Shown here: piece by piece, positions 27,319 through 34,076 of the stretch
Layout of the letters: the number at the start of each line of letters is the position of its first letter
How positions within the stretch are numbered: position 1 is the first letter of the stretch
Origin: Saprospiraceae bacterium
GTDB taxonomy: Bacteria; Bacteroidota; Bacteroidia; Chitinophagales; Saprospiraceae
Assembly (NCBI GenBank): GCA_016720635.1
Contig: JADKKF010000007.1
Span: forward strand, 1 to 64,000
Direction: 5' to 3'
DNA: 64,000 nt
Notes under the pieces: model-generated
What the model saw: only the letters and a program-made list of their open reading frames with translations
Told to the model about the DNA's origin: nothing
Database searches by the model: none
Position numbers and translations under genes: made by a program

Positions 27319-27777
27319 TTACGGGTTTATTGTAACGTCAATAGGACTTAAATTTATTTCGTTCAACTTATTATTACTTTTGAATACGGTTAAGTGCCAA
27401 GTGTCATTTTCTTCAAAAGCAACATTACCTTGTAAAATTTGTATCGTTAATCCATTTCCATTGACACTCCAAGAAGTACCATTCGTATTTCTACTAAATA
27501 TTTTATTAAATTCTCCATTTTCATCTATAATAGTCCAGTTATTCTCTAATTTAGCATACATAATTGTATAATAATTAGTAGAAGAAGAGGGGCTTACAGA
27601 TATTGAAATAGAACCATTTCCTCTAAATCCTGTCTGTTTATTTGGGAAACTGTATGATGATATTGAATTATCTTCGACTAATTTAGAATTTGAATTTAAA
27701 AATGCATCCCTTCGCAAATTATATGAACAATGCAAATCGAATTTATTAGAGCCTCTACTACCTCTTACAATGATCAT
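27319..27777 (-). CDS. Hypothetical protein fragment, start codon supplied by the adjoining repeat
   Basis: The 152-residue frame has a polar, beta-rich composition (TGFRGNGSISISVSPSSST, NVAFEENDTWHLTVFKSN) like part of a secreted protein, but it has no signal peptide. Its first 14 bases (27764-27777) lie inside long repeat copy B, since the same bases occur at the edge of copy A at 24401. The natural 5' end therefore seems to have been cut off by the repeat. It ends three bases before the exported-protein gene. No function assigned. Confidence 0.5.
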   Translation of the reverse strand: MIIVRGSRGSNKFDLHCSYNLRRDAFLNSNSKLVEDNSISSYSFPNKQTGFRGNGSISISVSPSSSTNYYTIMYAKLENNWTIIDENGEFNKIFSRNTNGTSWSVNGNGLTIQILQGNVAFEENDTWHLTVFKSNNKLNEINLSPIDVTINP

Positions 27778-27998
27778 TTTTGGCAGAAACCAAGCTCTTC
27801 ATAAAAGCTAATAGTCCCCTCAATTTCCTGTCACTTTTGTCTTGATACAAAAGTAACCCAAAAATCAAGTCCAAAAAAAGGCGATTGCTTCGCAACGCTC
27901 CAGTCGTGGGATGCGTTACATCCGCATCTTTGCCACGACAGTCCGCTATCGATGGTATTTGGACTTACTTCAATGGTCGAAGTCTGTGACTTCGATCC
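27764..27998 (+). repeat. Long direct repeat, copy B, with nested hairpin
   Basis: This is the second copy of the repeat at 24401-24632, same orientation, about 3.36 kb away. The nested arms are kept: AAGTCCAAAAA with TTTGGACTT, GTCGTGG with CCACGAC, GATGCG with CGCATC. Its right end holds the perfect REP-like palindrome TCGAAGTC-TGT-GACTTCGA (27977-27995), which is degenerate in copy A. Confidence 0.8.
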
Positions 27999-28061
27999 GA
28001 CAATTTCTATGTTGTTATATTCATCGATTTTTTATAATTGCCCCCATCGGTTATCATCTGG

Positions 28062-28253
28062 TTATTTTCTATGAACTCTTGCTTTAATTTTCAAAATTGT
28101 TCCAATTAATATAATACCAATTATTGTCGTAAATATTATAAGTAAAGATTCATTTTTAAATTCATAGTATCTTGCAAGTTCTTTGCTTATTAAAGTAAGC
28201 GTTACGATCACAATTGCAATTATTAAAACATTTTGAATATTTAACTTATTCAT
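28062..28253 (-). CDS. Small two-span membrane protein
   Basis: The 63-residue protein has two hydrophobic helices (VLIIAIVIVTLTLIS and LLIIFTTIIGIILIGTIL) separated by KELARYYEFKNES, and a basic tail KIKARVHRK. This is a clear membrane hairpin topology, but no family is recognised. It is flanked by 11-bp direct repeats GTTATTTTCTA at 28061-28071 and 28270-28280. Its isolation among repeats lowers confidence that it is functional. Confidence 0.5.
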   Translation of the reverse strand: MNKLNIQNVLIIAIVIVTLTLISKELARYYEFKNESLLIIFTTIIGIILIGTILKIKARVHRK

Positions 28254-28570
28254 TTTTAATTATTTTAAAGTTATTTTCTACCAATCCTAATACCTACAGA
28301 ACCCGATGGTCGAAGTCCCCCGATGGTCGAAGTCTGTGACTTCGATCCGATATGTAATGAATTTTTAAAATTCATCATCAACAATTTTCTGTAAATGCCA
28401 ATTGTATTGCATCGCAGTTACATACTGCGATGATCGGGGGGCTTCATGAAGTGGCGATGAACCAAGACCAAACCTTAACAAATTTAGACAAAACTTTAAA
28501 TTAAAATCTTTCCAATTTCTGATAAATCCCGAGCCTCGCCATTTCTTGAAACCGCTGTTACTTGCTATTT
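28254..28570. repeat. Repeat-filled gap with two REP-like palindromes and a cassette end
   Basis: There is no gene here. TCGAAGTC-TGT-GACTTCGA lies at 28327-28345, preceded by a partial duplicate (GATGGTCGAAGTCCCCC). ATCGCAGT-TACAT-ACTGCGAT is at 28411-28431. An imperfect palindrome (CGAG-C-CTCG with AAAT/ATTT outside) lies near 28520-28550. GTTACTTGCTATTTT (28557-28571) is the inverted end of the channel cassette. Confidence 0.7.
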
Positions 28571-29680
28571 TTATTCTTTATTTTTCCCTAATGAAACCAC
28601 AAGAAATCCTATAGTAATTGCTCCAAGTAATGCTTCTAAGGAAGCGAAGAATTTCATGATACCTATTGGAAGAATATCTCCATAACCTACCGTTGTAAAA
28701 GTTACAACACTATAATATAATGTGTTTCCTAAAATTTCAAAATACGACATACCTTTAAATATGCAATTACTGAAATAACTTGGAAAAAAAGAATAAACAA
28801 ACCCAAAAAGGAAAATAAATAAAATTGTCACATAAATTAATCTTTTAGGATTTTCTCCATACTCCCAATAGTATTTATCGATGCCCCATCTTATTTTATT
28901 AAAAAAGCCTTCAGCTTTTGCTCGCTTAAAATCTAATTCTAGTATTTTGAATTTTGATGCTTCTCTATAATTGCCAATATCTTGATTTGCCTTGTAGAAT
29001 GCGCGATATGTTCTGTCAAAATCTGGTGAATGTTTCATTGAATTGTGCCAAACCCCAATATTATCTGGTTCAGAATTATAGAAAACAGGAATAAATTGTC
29101 CGCCCCAAATTCTAGTGTTCTTAAATATACTATTGTTTATTTTTCCAGTAACTATTGAATTTATAAATCTCCAATTACTTATTTCAGAATTATTTATTTC
29201 AACGTTACGTACACTACAATTATTAAATGTTAAAAAATTTATTTTTAGTTGCTTACATTTTAGATTGTCAACAGTACAATAAATAAATTCTAAACTAGTT
29301 TTGCTTTTAATTACATCGTTAAGTTCTATACCGCTAACATTTACAAATTCAATTTTCTTAGCTCTTAATAATCCTCCCAATCCTTTTACTGGTACTTCAA
29401 TGCCGCCCATTTTTAATAACCTTAAGTCAGAATTTAAGTAAACTTCTTCGTAAATTGAATTTTGTTCAGTTCTTTCAAATTTATCAGTAATTTTATTTTC
29501 AATTTTATTTAATTCACACCAATCTGAATAAGAAATAAATTCGTTGATATATTCATAATCTACCTTTTCTTCACCTTCTTCATTATCAACGATTAAATTG
29601 TAGTTATCCCAAACTTTATGTTTTGTTTTTCCTTTGTAAGTAACTTTTATAAGATGTAATTTATTATCTTTTTTTGTCAA
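28571..29680 (-). CDS. Two-span potassium channel with N-terminal pentapeptide-like beta-helix domain
   Basis: The C-terminal third is a K+ channel pore: a first span (LIYVTILFIFLFGFVYSFF), the selectivity filter TTVGYGD in YYSVVTFTTVGYGDILP (about residue 328), and a second span (LEALLGAITIGFLVVSLG). Before it, about residues 120-195 form a regular five-residue-like repeat (CTVDNLKCKQLKINFLTFNN, INNSEISNWRFINSI) typical of pentapeptide right-handed helices. The product of 369 residues should be a plasma-membrane channel with a cytoplasmic sensor-like domain. It overlaps the upstream small gene by 17 bases. Ligand unknown. Confidence 0.88.
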   Translation of the reverse strand: MTKKDNKLHLIKVTYKGKTKHKVWDNYNLIVDNEEGEEKVDYEYINEFISYSDWCELNKIENKITDKFERTEQNSIYEEVYLNSDLRLLKMGGIEVPVKGLGGLLRAKKIEFVNVSGIELNDVIKSKTSLEFIYCTVDNLKCKQLKINFLTFNNCSVRNVEINNSEISNWRFINSIVTGKINNSIFKNTRIWGGQFIPVFYNSEPDNIGVWHNSMKHSPDFDRTYRAFYKANQDIGNYREASKFKILELDFKRAKAEGFFNKIRWGIDKYYWEYGENPKRLIYVTILFIFLFGFVYSFFPSYFSNCIFKGMSYFEILGNTLYYSVVTFTTVGYGDILPIGIMKFFASLEALLGAITIGFLVVSLGKNKE

Positions 29681-29960
29681 TATACTTATGTTTTATGAAA
29701 GAACTAATGTAACCATCTGTTAGAATTTCATCTGTTAGGTTGTATTCTTTCATCCAAACTTCAAAGTTTATAAGTTTTCTTTTGAAATTTTCTAATATTC
29801 TCGGATAATCATATTTTTTTCTCCATTCATCGAAAGGAAATTGTGGTAATAGCCAAAAGTCTGTTATTGTTAAATCAGGTTTGTCTATTATTTGAGAAAG
29901 AATATATTCATCTGTAATTTCTCTAATATTTGTTTTGTATATTTCTTCAACAATACTCAT
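29664..29960 (-). CDS. Small protein of unknown function preceding the channel gene
   Basis: The 98-residue protein is rich in aromatic and charged residues (ITDFWLLPQFPFDEWRKKYDY, INFEVWMKEYNLTDEILTDGY) with no membrane span. Its 3' end overlaps the channel gene start by 17 bases, so they are likely translated from one message and may act together. The start ATG is at 29958-29960, 32 bases inside the attC-like site. No family recognised. Confidence 0.65.
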   Translation of the reverse strand: MSIVEEIYKTNIREITDEYILSQIIDKPDLTITDFWLLPQFPFDEWRKKYDYPRILENFKRKLINFEVWMKEYNLTDEILTDGYISSFIKHKYIDKKR

Positions 29961-29978
29961 TTTTCGGTGTTTTTAGGT

Positions 29979-30110
29979 AAAATAGCAGGCAACGTTTGGG
30001 TACTTGCGACGGCCACCCCTTTCCTTCACCCAAAAGTAAAATATAATTTTTAAATTTTTGCCAAATCTGAAATAAAAATCTTTGGGTGGCATGCTCGCAA
30101 GTACCGTGTT
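29979..30110. repeat. attC-like imperfect palindrome upstream of the channel cassette
   Basis: AAC (29991-29993) to GTT (30108-30110) spans 120 bp. The arms GGTACTTGCGA (29999-30009) and TCGCAAGTACC (30095-30105) are perfectly complementary, as are GCCACCC (30012-30018) and GGGTGGC (30084-30090), with unequal spacers (2 and 4 bases) between arms. The AT-rich centre of about 65 bp would be a variable loop. AAAATAGCAGGCAAC (29979-29993) is the inverse of 28557-28571, 13 of 15 bases. Confidence 0.55.
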
Positions 30111-30532
30111 ATCATCCGGGTTTTTTGTCAGCCGTTGAGGTCTTTTGTTTCCAAGAAATTGTTGCCCTTTTGGGCGTAAAATCGAATCATTTGTTAAAAG
30201 TCATTTGCCAAGAATATTTTAGTATTTTTGAGTCTTCGTTTATAAAATTTTTAGCCCACAATGATCGAAGTCTGTGACTTCGATCCGATAATTGATGCAA
30301 AGTCACTTTTAAGAATTGTGTCGGATTGCATGGAATTACAAATTCCCGATGTATTGCATCGCAGTTACAAACTGCGACGATCTGGACATATTTTAAATTG
30401 AAAAGTGGTGTTTCTTCGCTGCATCCAAAGACACGACTTGGACCAATTTCTAGCAATGCGAACTTATATTACAAATTTTCAATATTGATATCTAGCTTTT
30501 TGTTAATTTTGTGGGATAACTAATGAATTGAT
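30111..30532. repeat. Repeat-bearing gap before nuoF
   Basis: There is no convincing gene. TCGAAGTC-TGT-GACTTCGA is at 30265-30283 and CGCAGT-TACAA-ACTGCG at 30360-30376, both members of the REP-like families seen at 24.7, 28.0 and 28.3-28.4 kb. The last 50 bp hold the nuoF promoter-like box. Confidence 0.7.
30504..30511 (+). promoter_or_regulatory. Promoter -7 box (TAATTTTG) for nuoF
   Basis: TAATTTTG fits TAnnTTTG and lies 21 bases before the nuoF ATG; a TTG lies about 17 bases upstream of it. This suggests nuoF is transcribed on its own. Confidence 0.45.
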
Positions 30533-31879
30533 ATGTCTAAAAAGATATTGTTAGAACATGCACACGTAGCGGGAATAGAAACCTTGGCTGTCTATCAAAA
30601 GATGGGTGGATACGAATCCGTGAGCAAGGCATTGAAGTCTATGAGCCCTGATGCAGTAGTGGAGGAGGTGAAAAAAAGTGGATTGCGCGGAAGAGGGGGA
30701 GCTGGTTTCCCAACGGGTATGAAATGGAGTTTTTTGGCGAAGCCAGAAGGAGTGCCGCGATATCTGCTTTGCAATGCGGACGAAAGCGAACCTGGTACTT
30801 TCAAGGATAGGTATATTATGGAAAAAATTCCCCATCTATTGATCGAAGGGATGATCATATCGAGTTTCGCACTAGGGGCTAACACGAGTTTTATATATAT
30901 CCGAGGTGAATATCGCTGGGTATTAGATATCCTAGAGAAAGCTATAGCAGAGGCTTATGCAGGAGGTTTGTTGGGCAAGAATATATTGGGCTCTGGATAC
31001 GATTTGGACTTGTATGTTCATCCTGGTGCAGGTGCTTATATCTGTGGCGAGGAAACCGCTCTGATAGAATCTTTAGAGGGGAAGAGAGGCAATCCTAGGA
31101 TGAAACCACCATTCCCTGCGGTGAAAGGTCTATATCAATGTCCTACCGTAGTGAACAATGTTGAATCTATTGCGGCTACGCCTTGGATCATAAATAATGG
31201 GGGAGAGGCATACGCCCAAATCGGAATCGGCAAAAGCACTGGAACAAAATTGATTTCGGCTTGTGGCAATATCAAAAAACCTGGAGTCTATGAAATCGAA
31301 TTGGGACTTCCTGTAAAAGAATTTTTGTTTGGGGAAGATTACTGTGGTGGTATGGCCAATGGAAAAAAACTCAAGGCAGTAATACCCGGTGGAAGTTCCG
31401 TGCCTATTTTACCTGCTGAGTTATTCTTAAAGACAGCCGCGGGTGAAGACCGATTGATGTCTTATGAAAGTCTTTCAGATGGTGGCTTTGCCACTGGTTC
31501 AATGCTGGGATCGGGAGGCTTTATCGTTTATGATGAAGATCAGTGTATCGTAAGAAATACTTGGAATTTTACGAGATTTTATCACCACGAAAGTTGTGGC
31601 CAGTGCTCTCCTTGTCGCGAGGGAACAGGATGGATGGAGAAAGTCCTCCACAAGATCGAATCGGGTCATGGAGAATCAAAAGACATAGACTTGCTTTGGG
31701 ACATTCAAAGGAGAATAGAAGGAAATACCATTTGCCCATTGGGCGATGCAGCAGCTTGGCCTGTTGCAAGTGCTATTAGGCATTTTAGAGAAGAATTTGA
31801 GTGGCATGTGAAAGAACCTAAGCTGTCTCAAGAGCGCAATTATGGCCTTTTGAATAAAACGGTCGAAGCATTGTATTAG
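30533..31879 (+). CDS. nuoF: NADH-quinone oxidoreductase subunit F (51 kDa, NADH/FMN-binding)
   Basis: The 448-residue subunit is the NADH entry point of complex I. It shows the NADH-binding GLRGRGGAGFPTGMKW (about residue 51), the FMN-binding GAGAYICGEETALIESLEG (about residue 165), and the 4Fe-4S ligands in ESCGQCSPCREGTGW (about residue 352) plus NTICPLGDAAAWP (about residue 398). It is complete. Its partner nuoE lies 7.9 kb upstream beyond the island, and nuoG is not downstream: a hairpin repeat and a convergent acyltransferase follow. Confidence 0.97.
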   Translation: MSKKILLEHAHVAGIETLAVYQKMGGYESVSKALKSMSPDAVVEEVKKSGLRGRGGAGFPTGMKWSFLAKPEGVPRYLLCNADESEPGTFKDRYIMEKIPHLLIEGMIISSFALGANTSFIYIRGEYRWVLDILEKAIAEAYAGGLLGKNILGSGYDLDLYVHPGAGAYICGEETALIESLEGKRGNPRMKPPFPAVKGLYQCPTVVNNVESIAATPWIINNGGEAYAQIGIGKSTGTKLISACGNIKKPGVYEIELGLPVKEFLFGEDYCGGMANGKKLKAVIPGGSSVPILPAELFLKTAAGEDRLMSYESLSDGGFATGSMLGSGGFIVYDEDQCIVRNTWNFTRFYHHESCGQCSPCREGTGWMEKVLHKIESGHGESKDIDLLWDIQRRIEGNTICPLGDAAAWPVASAIRHFREEFEWHVKEPKLSQERNYGLLNKTVEALY

Positions 31880-31884
31880 ACCTA

Positions 31885-31985
31885 GCGTAAAAAGGATCGG
31901 AGTGGTCTCACCTATGGTGAGAGTCTCGCAGAGACGAAACCCACGCAGAGCCTGGTCTCACATGCAAGGCATGGGAGATTTATCC
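31885..31985. repeat. Intergenic hairpin repeat (copy 2, inverted) downstream of nuoF
   Basis: Three perfect small hairpins: CTCACC-TAT-GGTGAG, GTCTC-GCA-GAGAC and CATGC-AAG-GCATG. On the minus strand the blocks GCGTGGGTTTCGTCTCT (31930-31946), GAGACTCTCA (31918-31927) and GAGACCACTCC (31899-31909) match copy 1 at 22.7 kb with 37 of 38 bases. It lies between convergent genes and could also end transcription. Confidence 0.7.
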
Positions 31986-32003
31986 CAATTATATTTATAA
32001 AAA

Positions 32004-33169
32004 TTAACCTATGTACCAAGCTGATTTTGGGAGCTTTCGCAAGAGGTACACGGAAAGAAAAGACAAGAGGGCCACGACTGTAAAAAATATGGGTGCACCA
32101 AAGATGGGATGTATAGCGCAAGCTGCACAATCAGGTGGACCAAGCCGATTGTTGTATATGTAAAAGCCCCATAAATACCCGTTTTTCAATAAGTCAATGA
32201 GCAATGCGTGGATGAAATATACCGCAAAACTCATCGTCGATAATTTGGTCATCAAATTGAAAAATTTGGGAAATTTGGCAACATAGCGAGACCAATCAAA
32301 GCGAATCAACCAAACGACTAATGCAAATGACCCTAGAATAATATTCGGACTGAGGTAAACATAAGCCCTATCGTCATAACTGCCCTTCAAGTAGCAGCGG
32401 TACGCCACGATAAATGGGGTCGAAATAAAACAAATAAATCCAATCCACATAAGCCACCTTTCCTTAGGGATCGTGTATTTGCGGATATAATATCCAAAAA
32501 AGAAAAACCCACCGTAGGACATCCATGACATATGTTCTACGATGAAAAACTGTTCGCAATAGGTGTAGATAGAGCCGTTCAAAAACCAAATCAATAAAAA
32601 GTAATTCAAATCTTCTTGTGTCGCTGACTTCAAATAAACCTTGAAAAAGGGGTCAGCAAATAAACGCCTAGGATCATGGGAATGAACCAAAGGTGGTAGT
32701 AAACATCGCCCGTGATGATGGTCGGGAAGATGTTTTCGCGCCAAGGAAGTTCAAAAAATCGATATATATTATCCCAAATCCAAAAAAACGGATTTTTGAG
32801 CGTTAGATTACTAAACGATGAAAAATTGTACCTATAGTTATAGATAATATAAACGATCATCCAAAAAATGAATGGAGGTACGATTTTCGAAAACCTTTTT
32901 TTGAGAAATTGCCAAGGGCTGAGGTTTTTGGTATCGTGGAGTATCAACATACCACTTAATATCACAAACAACGGTACAGACCACTTAAATGAGGAATAAA
33001 CCACATTCCCAACCCACCAATGGTCGTAGGGGATTTTACCTTGGCTCAAGGTCAATTCACCCGTACAGTGTATTAACACGACCCCAAGGATCGCCACTAC
33101 CCGCAACAAGTCAGCATACAAAATGCGATTTTGGTCTATAAGTCTAGGTGGATGTGAATTATTAGTCAA
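32004..33169 (-). pseudogene. Acyltransferase-3 family membrane protein, split by a frameshift
   Basis: The first frame (33169 to 32630) has the family start: ILYADLLRVVAILGVVLIHC, then FKWSVPLFVILSGMLIL and RFSKIVPPFIFWMIVYII. The second frame continues with FFKVYLKSATQEDLNYFLLI and further spans to KSAWYIG. Reading LLTP then FFKVYLKS shows that one base is missing in the run GACCCCTTTTTC (near 32640-32655). The whole protein would be about 388 residues with ten or so spans, transferring acetyl or similar groups to surface sugars. A homopolymer sequencing error is a real alternative to a mutation. Confidence 0.85.
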
Positions 33170-33257
33170 TTAAAACATTGATTAAATTAAAATATCGGCA
33201 AAAATACATAAGAAAACGCTTCGAAGCAATATTTTTGTATTCATAAAAATCAATTAA

Positions 33258-33980
33258 ATGACCCCCATTGTTGTAGAATCATTTATTTGGGTATTTCGAA
33301 ATAGTTCCAAGATTAATTTGGTGCGCTATGTGGTGCTCTGCGCCCTAATTGCAATTTTGGCTTTAGGATTAGGGGTGTATTTTATTGGATTTTGGTTGGA
33401 ACCTTTGATATCCTGGATGATTGGACTGGTTCCAGACACGTGGGAAGGAGCTTGGGTTGATTGGACTGTCTTGATCGGAACCTGGATTATTAGGATTTTC
33501 CTATTTTTGTTGGTTTTTCGTCACATTTTGGCAATAATTTATGCACCATTATTGGGTTACCTCAGTGAAAAAGTCGAAAATCAATTGGCATCAGGGATTG
33601 ATACCAAGATTGGATTTTTTGCGTCTATTTGGAGGGGCGTAAAAGTAAATATTAGGCTGCTTTCAAAGGAAATACTATTTGCAGCCCCTTGGCTATTCTT
33701 GTCATTTATTCCGATTGTGAATGTCCCCAGTAGTGTAATATTGTTCTTAACCACCAGTTATTATGCCGGTATTTCATCCATGGATTATACCATGGAAAGA
33801 TACCACGGCATCGTCGAGACCACTGAAATCATCAACAAGAATAAACGCACGGTGACTATGCTTGGGATGGTTCAAGTAGGAATGACTTTGATCCCAGTCG
33901 TCGGATTACTTATCGCTCCACCTATCTGTGCGGCAATGGGAGCCTATATTTACAGGACAAAATGGGTGAAAAGTAGATAA
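33258..33980 (+). CDS. EI24/CysZ-like multi-span membrane protein
   Basis: The 240-residue protein has four or more hydrophobic segments (LVRYVVLCALIAILALGLGV, IRIFLFLLVFRHILAIIYAP, LFAAPWLFLSFIPIVNVPS, LIPVVGLLIAPPICAAMGAY) and the typical APLLGYLSEKVENQL loop. This layout matches the EI24 domain family, which includes the sulfate-uptake protein CysZ. No sulfate-assimilation gene is beside it, so substrate is uncertain. It precedes miaB on the same strand with a 96-base gap. Confidence 0.8.
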   Translation: MTPIVVESFIWVFRNSSKINLVRYVVLCALIAILALGLGVYFIGFWLEPLISWMIGLVPDTWEGAWVDWTVLIGTWIIRIFLFLLVFRHILAIIYAPLLGYLSEKVENQLASGIDTKIGFFASIWRGVKVNIRLLSKEILFAAPWLFLSFIPIVNVPSSVILFLTTSYYAGISSMDYTMERYHGIVETTEIINKNKRTVTMLGMVQVGMTLIPVVGLLIAPPICAAMGAYIYRTKWVKSR

Positions 33981-34043
33981 AATCACCTTCTGCTTAAAAT
34001 TAAAACTCGTCCAGCGATAAAACTTTACCTTGAGAAATATGCT

Positions 34044-34051
34044 TATATTTG
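34044..34051 (+). promoter_or_regulatory. Promoter -7 box (TATATTTG) for miaB
   Basis: TATATTTG fits TAnnTTTG and lies 25 bases before the chosen ATG. It also overlaps the region just upstream of a TTG start alternative, favouring the ATG. Confidence 0.45.
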
Positions 34052-34076
34052 TGGCTTGATTGAAAATTTTGATAAA

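Noticed and set aside
30086..30523. Short open frames in the gap before nuoF
   Set aside because: They cover REP-like palindromes and have no homologous-looking content.
22604..30532. A known defence system (restriction, CBASS, retron or similar)
   Set aside because: Apart from the channel pair, no nuclease, reverse transcriptase, cyclase or helicase signature is present in the island.
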